The notes beneath the pieces are model-generated. The model did no database searches, was not told the DNA's origin, and worked only from the letters and a program-made list of their open reading frames with translations. The position numbers and the translations under genes are program-made. A stretch of 64,000 nucleotides of DNA. Origin: Odontocerum albicorne (taxonomy: Eukaryota > Arthropoda > Insecta > Trichoptera > Odontoceridae). Positions 19,386-32,008 of the stretch are shown piece after piece. How positions within the stretch are numbered: the stretch's first letter is position 1; every line of letters starts with the position of its first letter. The stretch is from positions 16,704,189-16,768,188 of the forward strand of contig OX463852.1 in the NCBI GenBank assembly GCA_949825065.1. Direction: 5' to 3'.

Positions 19386-20300
19386 ACAGGGTCAAGCCTC
19401 TAGAAAGAGTTCATCTGATAATATTTGCATGCGTGAGTAATAAATTCACAACATTACATTGAATAGTGACTACAAACATCAATGCATAAAAAAATAAGGC
19501 ACATTCACGGTTTTGAATTCCACATAAGAGGTTAAACTCCACCTTAGCCCACCGCAAGAGGCAGCTGTCTTTACAAAATACCTCGAGGTTTTTCTTAACC
19601 AGCCCTATTGAATTTATCTATCAAAATATCGTAGGCAGTGATGGTTGGTACCAAAAATATTATAAAAAGTTGGTAGACTTGTTATTCATTACTGGCATCC
19701 GGGTTTCAAATTTACTTTCAGACGTCGTTCCACTTAAATAAATTAAAAAGACAACAGGTCCTTTTATATTTCCGAACAGAGCTATAAAGGTTGTAGATTT
19801 TGTCGTTGGAAGCTTTCTTGACAGGAAATAGATGTAGGAACTACTTTCATCTTAAACGCTTATTCCCGATCATAATTTTATTTTGTGGTTTCGTTCCTGA
19901 TTCACAAATACAATAAACAACAATAAATGGGATAAACAAGCATAAAAGCTTTTTAGTTTAAATACACCGTCAATATAATTAACGACTTTAATTAACAATG
20001 TCAAATTTTCACAACTCAATTTTCTCAAGGCACTGGTTAAGTAGGAGCTTTAATCCAATTATCAGATTCACTTCTACAAAAGGCAAATTTCCTAATGGAA
20101 AATTAAGAAATCTTTCGTTACGTGCGTTGTTTTTGCCTTATTACGTAACTAAAGAAAATTGAAATCGAAATATATATGGTACGAGTATTAACCCTTTTCA
20201 TTCGGATACCGCAATACTTGAAGCATTGGAAATATTACTTTTAACTCGGATATCGCCACATCGACGTTATTTTTTCCACTTGAGTTTTATTTGTCGCGTA
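19386..20300. other. No gene recognised
   Basis: A+T-rich spacer before the 92-bp satellite array. Confidence 0.35.
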
Positions 20301-22035
20301 AAGATACAATATTACGATTTGTTAACATTAAGAAACTTTGATTTAATCGGTTCAAATTCGAACAACCAGCTTCATGTGTAGAGGGACAGATTAAGATACA
20401 ATATTACGATTTGTTAACATTAAGAAACTTTGATTTAATCGGTTCAAATTCGAACAACCAGCTTCATGTGTAGAGGGACAGATTAAGATACAATATTACG
20501 ATTTGTTAACATTAAGAAACTTTGATTTAATCGGTTCAAATTCGAACAACCAGCTTCATGTGTAGAGGGACAGATTAAGATACAATATTACGATTTGTTA
20601 ACATTAAGAAACTTTGATTTAATCGGTTCAAATTCGAACAACCAGCTTCATGTGTAGAGGGACAGATTAAGATACAATATTACGATTTGTTAACATTAAG
20701 AAACTTTGATTTAATCGGTTCAAATTCGAACAACCAGCTTCATGTGTAGAGGGACAGATTAAGATACAATATTACGATTTGTTAACATTAAGAAACTTTG
20801 ATTTAATCGGTTCAAATTCGAACAACCAGCTTCATGTGTAGAGGGACAGATTAAGATACAATATTACGATTTGTTAACATTAAGAAACTTTGATTTAATC
20901 GGTTCAAATTCGAAAAACCAGCTTCATGTGTAGAGGGACAGATTAAGATACAATATTACGATTTGTTAACATTAAGAAACTTTGATTTAATCGGTTCAAA
21001 TTCGAACAACCAGCTTCATGTGTAGAGGGACAGATTAAGATACAATATTACGATTTGTTAACATTAAGAAACTTTGATTTAATCGGTTCAAATTCGAACA
21101 ACCAGCTTCATGTGTAGAGGGACAGATTAAGATACAATATTACGATTTGTTAACATTAAGAAACTTTGATTTAATCGGTTCAAATTCGAACAACCAGCTT
21201 CATGTGTAGAGGGACAGATTAAGATACAATATTACGATTTGTTAACATTAAGAAACTTTGATTTAATCGGTTCAAATTCGAACAACCAGCTTCATGTGTA
21301 GAGGGACAGATTAAGATACAATATTACGATTTGTTAACATTAAGAAACTTTGATTTAATCGGTTCAAATTCGAACAACCAGCTTCATGTGTAGAGGGACA
21401 GATTAAGATACAATATTACGATTTGTTAACATTAAGAAACTTTGATTTAATCGGTTCAAATTCGAACAACCAGCTTCATGTGTAGAGGGACAGATTAAGA
21501 TACAATATTACGATTTGTTAACATTAAGAAACTTTGATTTAATCGGTTCAAATTCGAACAACCAGCTTCATGTGTAGAGGGACAGATTAAGATACAATAT
21601 TACGATTTGTTAACATTAAGAAACTTTGATTTAATCGGTTCAAATTCGAACAACCAGCTTCATGTGTAGAGGGACAGATTAAGATACAATATTACGATTT
21701 GTTAACATTAAGAAACTTTGATTTAATCGGTTCAAATTCGAACAACCAGCTTCATGTGTAGAGGGACAGATTAAGATACAATATTACGATTTGTTAACAT
21801 TAAGAAACTTTGATTTAATCGGTTCAAATTCGAACAACCAGCTTCATGTGTAGAGGGACAGATTAAGATACAATATTACGATTTGTCAACATTAACAAAA
21901 CTTTATTTAATCGGTTCAAGTTTCAACAACCAGCTTCATGTGTAGAGGGACAGATTAAGATACAATATTACGATTTGTCAACATTAACAAAACTTTATTT
22001 AATCGGTTCAAGTTTCAACAACCAGCTTCATGTGT
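20301..22035. repeat. 92-bp satellite array, about 18.9 copies
   Basis: Units start at 20,301 and every 92 bases to 21,957, beginning AAGATACAATATTACG and ending GAGGGACAGATT. The first 17 units look essentially identical; I noticed one substitution (CGAACAACC to CGAAAAACC near 20,914). The last two units share one variant (TTTGTCAACATTAACAAAAC; CGGTTCAAGTTTCAAC). The last unit breaks off after CTTCATGTGT. The main unit holds the inverted repeat GTTCaaattcGAAC and a B-box-like GGTTCAAATTC. There is no open frame through the array. Confidence 0.97.
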
Positions 22036-23602
22036 CCAGGAACTAAGATTGTGTCCCAGTGGCAAAAAATATTGTGCTGTGTGAAATACGTACATACTAG
22101 GTGTTAGAGAAACATTCATTGCCTACGTTATATTAAAGCTTGCATTAACTTATCCTACGACATGCAACACCGTGGTATTTACAGCAAAAATGACAAACAG
22201 GCACAATTCCAGTTATGTTTTCAAAGCTTGAGAAAGGCTACACGAATGAAGAGGAGAGGAAATATATAGAACAATGAGAAATGAACGAGTAATATAAACA
22301 TATTGCTTTCGTAGACCCGAGACCATAGCTTGCTTTGCCTCGGCCGATGTATCGATACTGCGATGCGACACTCGTTTCAGGAAACCTGGGGAGGTGCCTC
22401 GAAGATTCTTTCCTCAAATATCACACACTAAAAATTTTAAGAATAGATATATATTGTATTTCTTTTTATGTACTTTTTTTTAGTTAAAATTGATAAAATA
22501 TAAAAAATACAGTAGGGATTTTAATTTCTACCAAACTGCAAAGCAATGTAATACTATTATATTTTTACTTACACATTAATTTTCCTTTCGAATAAATCCT
22601 AACATTTAATTGCTCATAATTTTAAGGAGATATTATACTCGCAAAAATATTCCGAGTACTAAAGGCCCATATAAAATAGACATATCCTGCAATCCCTCAT
22701 GATTGAGTATGATTGTCAGTCATCTTGTGGATGGTCGACACAATAAAGAATTAAACTCATAAACCACTCAAGAGCCAAACGTAAAAAGTTATAAGAAAAA
22801 AAACTGTGCGGTATTTGAGTAAATTGCTTGTGGATATGTGCCCAGTGACATATTTGGCTGTAAAACAGATTCACTTTTAGTTTGAATTCACATATGTCAT
22901 TTATGGGTATATTGTCGCTTGTTGATAGACTGTTTTTCCATAAAAAAAAAATATGGTTGTTATGTGGTTTATGAGTTTAACTCTTCAAGTGTGTGTATTG
23001 GTTTATAGCAGAGCCTCCCAACCTTATTGTATGAGTGAGCTACTTTGATCTACCAGTGAACAGAAAAAATACTAAATTATAATTGGATAGAGAAAAAATT
23101 ATAGAGTTAAATTTAAAAATGAATCATATGATGAAAAAAAAGACTAGTAACACGATAAATGCTGATGTAAGTAAAATAAATGTTAATGAGATCTTTGGCA
23201 TTGTCCATATATGATTTTTTTCCAAGTTGGGATTGTACGATGAAAGAAATAATCTTATAACATTGATCGAGGTATTCATAACATAAAAAATATGTTCATA
23301 TCATATAAATGCTCAGTCAGAACAAAACTAGTTTGAACCTGGGGCGCCCGCTTGCTTAGCCTTAATGCTAATCTTTAGGTCTCAACCGCCGACGAAAGGA
23401 TTAATAACACTCTTTATAAATAACACATGAAAAATGCACTGAAAGGAACATTTATGCCTTTCTTGGCTCTGACCTTTTGATGAAATAAATTGGTGCACGA
23501 ATTCGAACATACCAAATATCACCAATGAACTGTTACATGTGCAAATAAAAAAAACTTGAATTTAAACATTCTGAATAGGTCATATATTAAAACATTTTGA
23601 AT
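22036..23602. other. No gene; two fragmentary repeat ends
   Basis: Near 22,990-23,055, CAGAGCCTCCCAACCTTATT then GTGAGCTACTTTGATCTACC resembles a hAT terminus without a partner. Near 23,325-23,385 the minus strand shows a tRNA-like GCATTAAGGCTAAGCAAGCG then CCCCAGGTTCAAACTAG. Otherwise nothing was recognised. Confidence 0.35.
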
Positions 23603-23745
23603 ATATGACGATCTCCGTGGCCTAGTTGAAAGTATGCCTATTTCCTAACCCTAATATTGCGGATTCGATTTCAGTTGGTACCCAGTTTTATTGTTTATTA
23701 ATTTCATGTCTAGTTTTCACTTAAAGCTTGTTTTTCTATCTACCC
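23603..23745 (+). repeat. SINE, head and body
   Basis: GACGATCTCCGTGGCCTAGT, then B-box GCGGATTCGATTTCAGTTGG, then GTACCCAGTTTTATTG and CTAGTTTTCACTTAAAGCTT. The 3' tail is missing. Confidence 0.8.
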
Positions 23746-24584
23746 ATAAGCATAATATTCTGCATACTCGTGTTATATGTAAAACTAAAATATGAAGTAA
23801 ACAAAACGTGCATTGTTACAGTATATCACCAAAAGACAATGTTTTCGTACCAAATAATCAATAATAAAGAGATTGTAGGCTCAGTTAACATAAAAACGTG
23901 TGTCACTGAGGGTGCAAGAGATTTTTTTTTATCTAGTATGTAAAAGCTCTCTGTGTCACTCAGGCTACATACTAAAATCTGTCACTATACAAGCCTAACA
24001 TATAAACATAAACGAGAATTCATAACACGTTTCACCCTTTCATAAATCAACTCAATTTAATAGAAACAAGACAAAAAACACGTTAAACCTATATTTTCTT
24101 CCTTGGGTAGGTAATTTCCGAGATAGACGCAGAGTCAATTCCAAAAAATCATAAACATAATGGGAAAGCAAACGCCTGAGAATTTCAAAGTGGATTCATG
24201 ACTGCGTTGAATAACAACGTAACGGCACCGGTAGTATTATATGTGGAATGCTTCGTAGTGTGTGGTGTGTGGTGCGTGGTGTGGGGTGTTGCGAGTGGCA
24301 TACCAGGATTGCGCAGAGGTGTTTATGTTCCCACGTCACGCCAAGAACAATGGAGACTCACCTCCTCACAGACCATGAGGCGGCCCTTGTTCCGTGAACC
24401 AAATAACTAGACAGCGACGAACCGTAGTGTATTATACTGTACAACACAACAACACTCGTTGTATATATGATAGTTTATCTCTTCTAGCCAACCCAACCAG
24501 AAAGGCGTTAAAATAAGACAAGATATATGTCTTACCGAGGACATACTTCGGTCCACCCAAAGACAACTCATGATCAAGTATTGA
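23746..24584. other. No supported gene
   Basis: Includes a G/T-rich run of GTGTGGTGTGTGGTGCG type near 24,258-24,295. Short open frames around it show no domain. Confidence 0.35.
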
Positions 24585-24690
24585 GATATAATTGTATTGT
24601 ATTACACTTTCGTTGTAAACAGCACAACTTGGCCGGCTTATTGCCATCTCTTCCAACCAACCAGAAAGATGGTCGAGTCTTACTCAACAC
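24585..24690 (-). repeat. SINE 3' half
   Basis: The + strand reads TATTACACTTTCGTTGTAAAC, GGCCGGCTTATTGCC, then TCTTCCAACCAACCAGAAAG, which is the reverse complement of the SINE body end and tail. The head is missing; an RTE-type LINE fragment follows immediately. Confidence 0.7.
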
Positions 24691-24865
24691 ATCTGCCTTA
24701 GCTCACATTCATTGCTATCACTTCATTCCGTATTCTGTCATACATTGTTATCATATATATTCTTCTAAGTACACGCATTTCTACAGCATTTATCCGAATC
24801 TTCCAGCCTTTTTTTTACGTACACGTTTCACTCCCATACATCAAAGTTGGTACTTAAATACTGAT
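24691..24865 (-). mobile_element. RTE-type LINE fragment between two SINEs
   Basis: The + strand reads AGCTCACATTCATTGC, TTCTGTCATACATTGTTATC, TTCTAAGTACACGCATTTCT, ACACGTTTCACTCCCATACA, matching the minus-strand copy at 41,590-41,730 in order. Confidence 0.7.
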
Positions 24866-24885
24866 GACTTGTAATTTCTAAATAA

Positions 24886-25110
24886 AGAAATATTGTATTC
24901 CACTTTCGTTGTATACAGTACAACCTGACTTGCTTATTGTAATGAGACAATCTCTTAAAAGCAACCAGAAAGATAGTAAGAGGCCTTAAGTGAAAAGCAA
25001 ACAAGAATCCTTTAAAAAATCTTGAATTTCAACGGGAATCGATCCCACAACCCCCTGATTGGAAGACAGGCATATTACCAACTAGTACATAGAGGTCGTT
25101 TATTATCAAA
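24886..25110 (-). repeat. Full-length SINE
   Basis: Reading the minus strand: GACCTCTATGTACTAGTTGGT (A-box side), GTTGTGGGATCGATTCCCG (B-box side), CCCGTTGAAATTC, GCTTTTCACTTAAGGCC, a degenerate body, and the tail GTTGTACTGTATACAACGAA followed by AGTGGAATACAATA. One of the two best full-length family members. Confidence 0.85.
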
Positions 25111-25829
25111 TCCTTTTAAAATTAGATATTTATAAGATCAATAAAACTCAGACACTTAATGTACGAGAATAATATTCAACTTGAGAGTAGTGAAAAAAAA
25201 TATGGAAGTAACTACTTCATACGCATTATATACGAGTACATTAGGATGGATATAAGAGTCTTGAGAGCGACCCCAAAATACCTTCCCCTGATCCTTGGTT
25301 GTGGCAAAGAGAGGTAAAATAATATTTATTTCTGTACATGGAAATGATTTATGCAACCACAATATGTGGTCAGGCTGGGCCCGAGGGCCCTGTATGGTTA
25401 CTGAATCTCATATTTACAAGATTTGTTGTTTTTACTGTCCGACACACGTCTTAGCCTAAAAAAGATTTGTACCCGTCGGAGAATAGTCAAAATGAAGATT
25501 GCTTACCAGAAAAAAGGAAGAAAAAGGCGAAGGAAGAATTTTATATCACAAACTAGCGCATACCTGAAAATAAAGGAAAAATAATATTATTATTTAGCTA
25601 CAGACGGTGAACAAATTCTGAAATAATAATAAAAGATAATGAAAAACGTGAAAATGAAAATAATGAAAAAAGAAAAAATGACAGGAAAATAAATGTATGC
25701 TTCAAACGAACCAGAAAATTAAAGTGTGAATATGGTCTTATGTTAAACAGTTGATAATAGGAAATATTTCGTCAAGAAGTTATTTCAAAAGATACACAAC
25801 AATGTCAGAGCAAATCTTTGTCAGACGGG
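25111..25829. other. No gene recognised
   Basis: A short GC-rich patch (CTGGGCCCGAGGGCCCTG) lies near 25,375. The rest is A-rich. Confidence 0.35.
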
Positions 25830-26480
25830 ATAATTTATTTTTATTTATTTATTTAGGAACATACAGATACACAAATGAAGAAACACTTATCTAAACATGA
25901 TTAATAAAAGCACACATTTTGAAATATTGCACCTACTATTTGTTCCAAATATGCAACAATTGTTAAAGTGGTATTTTTGTATGATATAATAAAAACAAAT
26001 TTAAATGTTAAAAACAAGAATAATTCAACTTGACAAATATACAGAAATCGCACTGAAACTTCGATTTCTAAAAAAGGGACCAAAGTGAATTATTTCGTTC
26101 ACCATTTAGTGATGCCGTAAAATGGTAACTGAATTATTAAAAATTTAAATCCTGTTGGCATACTTGTAATATTTTTTTTACAAATTCTTAAAATAACGGA
26201 ATTTCCACATGCATGGCATATCTTGGAACAGTGTTCGTATTCCTCGAGTTAATTCTAGGAACAAGGTTTACATTTTTCTAAAAGGGCCGTGCATTCGGTT
26301 CCATAATTTAAAACTTTATATAAGAGAATACGTTGTCTAGAAATAGGCGTTTGTCTACAAGGGTTTCAAGTCTTGTATCATTCAAATTAAGACCGCGTTT
26401 GTCTATAGCTCTCAGAAAACGGCACTAAATTCGCTCAATTCCTGAAATATAAATTTTCGGGATTCCAAATCTGGCAGCCG
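25830..26480 (-). pseudogene. Decayed LINE ORF C-terminus and 3' region
   Basis: The minus strand from about 26,400 reads AIDKRGLNLNDTRLETLVD then RLFLDNVFLYKVLNYGTEC with indels. This resembles the reverse-transcriptase C-terminal region of R1/CR1-type LINEs (family pattern SLE.RR...D..FLYKVLNG). RYAMHVEIPLF follows near 26,200. The 3' end may be the (TTTA)n at 25,837-25,854. Stops are frequent and no RT core remains. Confidence 0.45.
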
Positions 26481-26494
26481 AGTTCTACAATAGC

Positions 26495-26650
26495 AAACTA
26501 TCATACATGCATATATACAATCACCCCATGCTGAAAGGACACATCCGTGCACACAACCTTCGCTTTTTCCACATTCATACATCTCACCGTACATGTTTTT
26601 CTGTTTCTCGTACGTTTTACATTTTCATAATTAATATTTTACGAAGTCGA
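26495..26650 (-). mobile_element. RTE-type LINE 3' end, minus strand
   Basis: The minus strand reads RCMNVEKAKVVCTD followed by a terminal GVIVYMHV-type end. It lies head-to-head with the plus-strand copy that starts at 26,655. Confidence 0.6.
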
Positions 26651-26654
26651 TATA

Positions 26655-26925
26655 TGCGTGCATTGCGTAAAATATTTCATAGAGTAAGAAATGATAAATG
26701 ATAACAGTTAGAGATTGATGTTAAAACTAGAATTAAGAAAAGAATATTGAGATGGTTTGGCTATATTCAGAGAATAATAAATATGGCAAACAGAATAGGA
26801 TGTGAGACGAAATGTATAAATGTCGATGCGGCGAGAACTGCGTGCATGGATAAAAAGGCGTGGCCACATATCCTCCATGCCTACCCCAAAAGAGGCATGG
26901 AGTGATGATACGCATGTAAATAGAA
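26655..26925 (+). mobile_element. RTE-type LINE 3' end, plus strand
   Basis: Reads MRALRKIFHRV, ILRWFGYIQRI, then CINVDAARTACMDKKAW, HAYPKRGMEW. This is the best-preserved protein C-terminus of the family in the window: the LRWFGH box, CMDVD.A...C.D..W and YP.GK. Ends CATGGAGTGATGATACGCAT. Confidence 0.75.
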
Positions 26926-27999
26926 CAGAGAATATGAGCATATAACAATTTAACCTCTATCCTACATGCTTTCCCCGACTAAGAAGTGGCATGATTTATC
27001 TAACTATTAAGAATTTAAAATAGAAAATGCATTCAATCAGGTAATACCTTATCCTTAATCGTAGCCAGATTAGCAAATCGAGTTAAGAGATAGAGATATG
27101 AAGTAATAGATAGGATCTTCATAAGTACGAGTATGATATATAAGAAAGATAATAATTGAAGAGTTATCAAAACATCGTGATCTGAACAGAACGAATATGT
27201 TATAAACCAGAGGCGGTTAAAATTGATGTCATCAAAAACCACATACAATACACTCGATATCCGGGTCGCATTAACCGGCTTGCGGATTAACCGGAGCAGC
27301 AAAAAAAAATCCAATATTTTTGTAACATTTCGGAATATTTTTTTTTTCATTCGACTAAATAATGCAATATGTGCCAGAAAATTAAACTGGTAAAATTGGT
27401 AATATAATATACAACAGATAATAAATCTGACGAAATTACGAACACGTCATCATCGATCAGAAATCCAGGCCAATGTCACAAATTATCATTTGGGCGCACT
27501 TAGATTCAATGTTTACTTCTGATGCAAGCGGGCGGGCACATCACGTCAAATTGTAAATATAATATAAATGACGTGTGTAGATCCGTCTGTAGATCATCAT
27601 CTCAAAAGCCTAGATCCCACATGATGTTTCCTGGTATCCACCCCTCCATTCTATAGATGAGAGTTGAAAAGATAATTATAAATGAAGACTGAGATAATAA
27701 AATGCTATTAGACTATCGTGGTTGAAATTGAACAGTTGATTACAAACTAGCTCTGAAAATGAAAACTGCAAGGTTGTCGAAACGTTGGCATCATAACCAT
27801 AAAAACGCGGTACAACACCCCGGTATACAACTTTTGTATTTAATAATATAATTTTGACTATTTGCATAAAATATCCCATTTTTTTTAATTGTCATGGTTC
27901 AGAAATTCAAATGATTCCAAAATACGTAAAATAACGATAACAAATAAACAAAGATAATTCTATGAAAGCTACAATAAGGAATGGTCGGATAAATATAAC
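26926..27999. other. No gene; possible pogo-type fragment
   Basis: At 27,249-27,300 ACTCGATATCCGGGTCGCAT, TAACCGGCTTGCGG, ATTAACCGG resembles the outer sequence of invertebrate pogo/Tigger elements. No partner end is visible. Confidence 0.35.
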
Positions 28000-28215
28000 T
28001 TCTAGACAGACAAGATAATCTTGGAATGGTTTGGCAACATTAAGAAAATAAGGATCTAAAATAGGAGACATTTGAACTGACAGAAAGAAACAGAGGTACT
28101 TGTATAACGATATTTATGGGTGTGGGCGAGGTACAAGCTGCGTGCATAGATAGAAAGGTGAGGAGTTATGTCCTCGCTGCCTACTTCAAAATGAACATTG
28201 CGTGATATGTATATA
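28000..28215 (+). mobile_element. RTE-type LINE 3' end, degraded
   Basis: TTGGAATGGTTTGGCAACAT (WFG box), TATTTATGGGTGTGGGCGAG, AGCTGCGTGCATAGATAGAA, then GCCTACTTCAAAATGAAC and a terminal TATATGTAA. Confidence 0.6.
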
Positions 28216-31021
28216 TGTAAAAAATACTAACCCGATGGATATGTTCACTACAAACTAATAATAGTCGAAATTCCGTAAAATTGACACGAAAGGTTTCATG
28301 AAAATAGCAACGGTATGCCACAAATTATACATTTGTTAGTGCATACGCACATTTTTCCAAGCACAAACGTACAGATTATGTTAATCACAAAATGACTAAT
28401 GTTATTATTATAATACACGCTGTTTCCCGGCACAATATTACACCAATACAACACTAAAATACCTCCACAAGCCAACGACACAATATTCAAGCGAACAGAG
28501 GGTCAACACCCTCGCGACTGACAAGTAGTGTAGCCAACTCTGACCGGGCGGCCTAGGGACGGACTGATCGAACTACATCCATCACTGTCGCACTGGTGGA
28601 TTCCACCGCCGAAGGGCGCACACCTGTTGTCTCGTTTCATTCAGTTAAGACAGAATAGAGAGAAGAAAAAAACATATCGAACTTCCCTTCCAGTGCTCGA
28701 TTACGTAATGTCGGGAATACGGAATGAAGCCAACGCATTCAAAGGGCGAACTAGTTGTTTGGTGTCAAGGAAGACTTGTGAACTTGGACGTTCTGTTAGA
28801 ATGTGAACAATTGAAAAATAACTATGGGCATTACACACATTCTCAGATATAGTCCAATTTGTCAAAAGTGTCGTAGGAAATATTTTTTAAGCTCGTTCAG
28901 CTAATCCTATTATGAGCGTAGTAAGAAGTTGTAGTGAGTGTTAACATGTCGAGAGGTTCACAAACTGTAGGAGATTAATGTATATTATATATTGACTCGG
29001 TGTATAAACCCACAACGATATGACTGGGCACATATTTTGCAACATTCATCGAAAATGGATGTTGAGGGACTTTTTTTTTCCTACTACCCAGTAACCCCTG
29101 GAAATGTGGGATTTTATTATTTCCATACGTATCATATAATATATTACATGTGATTTCACAACTAAGTATTTCTTACAAATAATTCAATACAAGGTATACA
29201 CGAATCCTAGTATTGAATACAATAATTGAACTTGACACATATTACGAGTATAACAAAATCAGTCACCACACCATCCATGTTATAACATAATACATGAAAA
29301 CTTAATATGAAAATAATTAAGTACAAAAAAGTAGACAACGCAGAAAACAAACAAACTAAAATTAGTACAATAACTGAACATCACCACCACTCGACACTTA
29401 CTTTAAATGACCTCAAAATAAAGCCTCTTCATGAAACGTCAAAAACCCTGTAAATTGTTGATCGAAACTAAGAAGATTATTATTAATTGAAATAAGAAAA
29501 CTATTTCGGTTTGCTAGGCCATTGTAAATAATAAAAATATACAGTAAATCTGAATAGTATACATATTCAGTTAAATTATAGAACTAAAAATAAACTGTAA
29601 CTCTATTGTAATATTCCGTTTATTTCGTTTAAAGATTTATATGTTCGTATTTTATTTAATAATTAACACTGTCGCTTTAAATAAACATACAGCCTAAGAA
29701 GATTATTTGACGAAGTAATATAATGTAATACTGCAGAACGTTGCTAAATTGAGTAAACCACTTGGTAGTGGCAAAATTGTTGATATGCGAGAAAAATATA
29801 CAACAGTATCATATTCTGAAAAAGAAAATTGTTTACTTTTGCGAAAACTTAGTCTTTATTTACTAATCCACCAATTGAAGCATTTTTATTAACACGGCAA
29901 TGAATATTTGTGGTGACGAAATAAAATAACAGCAAAAGAAAAAGGAGAGAAAGAGAACTGTTGGAAATAAATGTCAAAATTGAATGATTTGCAATATTAC
30001 GAGGATATTTTCGCTGTGTGTGTACACATTGAGAATAAATCGTTCTAAAATGACTCAGATTAATGGTCGAAACTTGTGCGCCGGCATACTAATGCAGGAT
30101 TTCTGTTTACGATCAGTCGTTTTATATAATCGAAATACGAAGGATATTCCGTTGAACCTGAATAGCATTTGTAATCTCGAGAATTATGATTTGATCTTGT
30201 GATTGAAAATAAAACGGGTACCTTATAGTTTTCCGTGTGTTTCCCATGTTCAATTATTAACCGATTTAGGATATCGAATTCGGAAAGATCAATCGATTGT
30301 AACATAAATATTCAAATAAAAAAAACACGTTCAACTCCTTTGTTATATATTGGTTAACCTTTACACCGCATCAAATTCCACGAATCGGCGTTTTTTAATT
30401 TCTAAGTTTAAACGCGTATTTTGTTTAGAACCACTGGTATTTGATTACACCACCAAGTAAACATGACATTCAAGTAATTTTCTGATAATAAATAATAGTC
30501 ATTACTCTTAAGGAGACTCATTAAATAAAGGATATAAACTAAACATTACGTAAAATACACAAAGGAATGCTACAGATCAGATCACAGGCGTTTGTGCTTC
30601 CCACAAGGAACACGTTAAAGGGAAGAAATTCTTTGTATGAAACAAGAAAAAATGCGAACTATTCAGTTCGAAAACTATGTAAGTCTCAATAACTTCACAT
30701 AGGCAAGAACAGGGCCGTTCACAGAAAGGCACGTTTTATCAATTTATTTAGTTCTATGTGTAAGAACTCTTATATAAATTAATCAATGAATACTCACAAA
30801 GCAGATCATTTATAAATGATACCAAAGATTAAAATCCTAATTACCAGTGTTCATCTCACAATCATAGTGAATCCATGCACAGTTCAGTGAAAATGCTATG
30901 AAATATGTAGATGGAGAGAAAAGAAAAGTACTAATTCTTCCGTCAATCCAGCCACCATCTTCCTAAATCCTGACAGCGTTGAACAAAATATATCAACATT
31001 TTAAGCAACTACTGTATTATA
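28216..31021. other. Longest featureless stretch in the first half
   Basis: Nothing coding was found on either strand. A moderately GC-rich block at about 28,495-28,640 (GACCGGGCGGCCTAGGG; CCACCGCCGAAGGGCG) stands out but matches nothing else I can see here. The open frames near 30,000-30,300 overlap each other and lack domain features. Confidence 0.4.
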
Positions 31022-31029
31022 CATTAGGC

Positions 31030-31173
31030 CAGCGATTCTCAACATTTCAATTAACGCGTAACATCGAAACAAAAATTGGAAAATTTTAGTACCACCATGT
31101 AAATCCGGTGGTTCGCTCTTATATTATCTTATGTCCCACAGGTGGTACGCGTACCACCGGTTGAGAATCGTTA
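31030..31173. mobile_element. hAT-type MITE, 144 bp
   Basis: Ends CAGCGATTCTCAAC and GTTGAGAATCGTTA are inverted (two mismatches in 14). Flanking octamers cattaggc (31,022-31,029) and ctctaggc (31,174-31,181) match at 6 of 8. Next to the right end is GGTACGCGTACCACCGGTTG, reminiscent of hAT ends. Too short to code; needs an autonomous hAT elsewhere. Confidence 0.75.
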
Positions 31174-31354
31174 CTCTAGGCACATTCTCATTATTGGGTT
31201 ATAGAAGTGTGTTATTCCTAAATGTAGCTATGCTAAACAAAACAGAACGTCTAAGAAATCGAGAAAGTAATGTTTGAGTTTCTGTAGAAACAATTGGTGT
31301 TTTTTTTATAAATCCGACAAAAGGAAAATATTATTTTTTTAAATAATAACTAAA

Positions 31355-31640
31355 AGTCGATTCATATAGCACCATTTACAGAGCAGACTCTTCTCAAGGG
31401 CAACGCTATTATTGATAAGTTAAAAATTTATTACAAAAAAAAACAAGCCCAGTGTAAATTTGGAAGGTGGTAGCTGCGGCCATTAGATTAGAAGCTTTCC
31501 CGCATCTCCATATATTTAAATAACATATTTGATAAAAAAACTTACCGAAAGAAGATAAACTACAAAGAAACCTTTGTAGATCTTCCGATATGTGATAGTA
31601 ACACATTCGACTTTAGGTAAAGTGTAGTGTATATAGTATA
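31355..31640 (-). repeat. Dispersed repeat with L2-type 3' stem-loop, copy 1
   Basis: Shares long ordered similarity with 55,590-55,925: ATATAGC.CC.TTTA.A.AG and CAGACTC.CTCAAGGGC, the GTGGCTGCGG..ATTAGA block, CATATTTG, TCTTCCGATATG.GATAGTAA and GTAGTGTATATA. Read on the minus strand it ends in a GCGC-type stem-loop before the end, like L2/CR1 LINE tails, so it is an L2-tailed SINE or a LINE 3' UTR. Confidence 0.65.
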
Positions 31641-32008
31641 TATCATATTTTTGACCTTTTGATAGCTTCTGTATTTAATATATTATCTGCAATTTACGTG
31701 TTTTAGAAGTGTTATTTAAATATATTTTTTACATACTATGTTGCTGTCAATAAACGTATATTTATTTATTTATATAGTGTTTGTACCATATATAAACAAA
31801 TTTTGAAAAAAAAACTGTTAAAATGATCGTATTTAAGCGATTTCTAAAGTTGCACACGCAACTCATCTTTATCAGTTTGAGGCAGACAAAGATCAATCTT
31901 ATTGAACTTTAATTATTTGAAAAAACTAAAAATTATAAAATTATTATTCATATTAATAACATTGATAAATATATTTTGTCAGATAATAATTTGATACAAT
32001 CGATGATG
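31641..32008. other. No gene recognised
   Basis: A+T-rich, with a short (TTTA)n near 31,762-31,775. Confidence 0.35.

Noticed and set aside
20301..22035. Regular repeats considered as a CRISPR-like array
   Set aside because: There are no unique spacers; the whole 92-bp unit repeats, so it is a eukaryotic satellite.
24240..24300. G/T-rich run considered as a telomeric or regulatory repeat
   Set aside because: Irregular and short, with no repeat unit consistent with a telomere.
24527..24874. 115-codon plus-strand frame
   Set aside because: It is a chance fusion across a reversed SINE half and a reversed LINE fragment.
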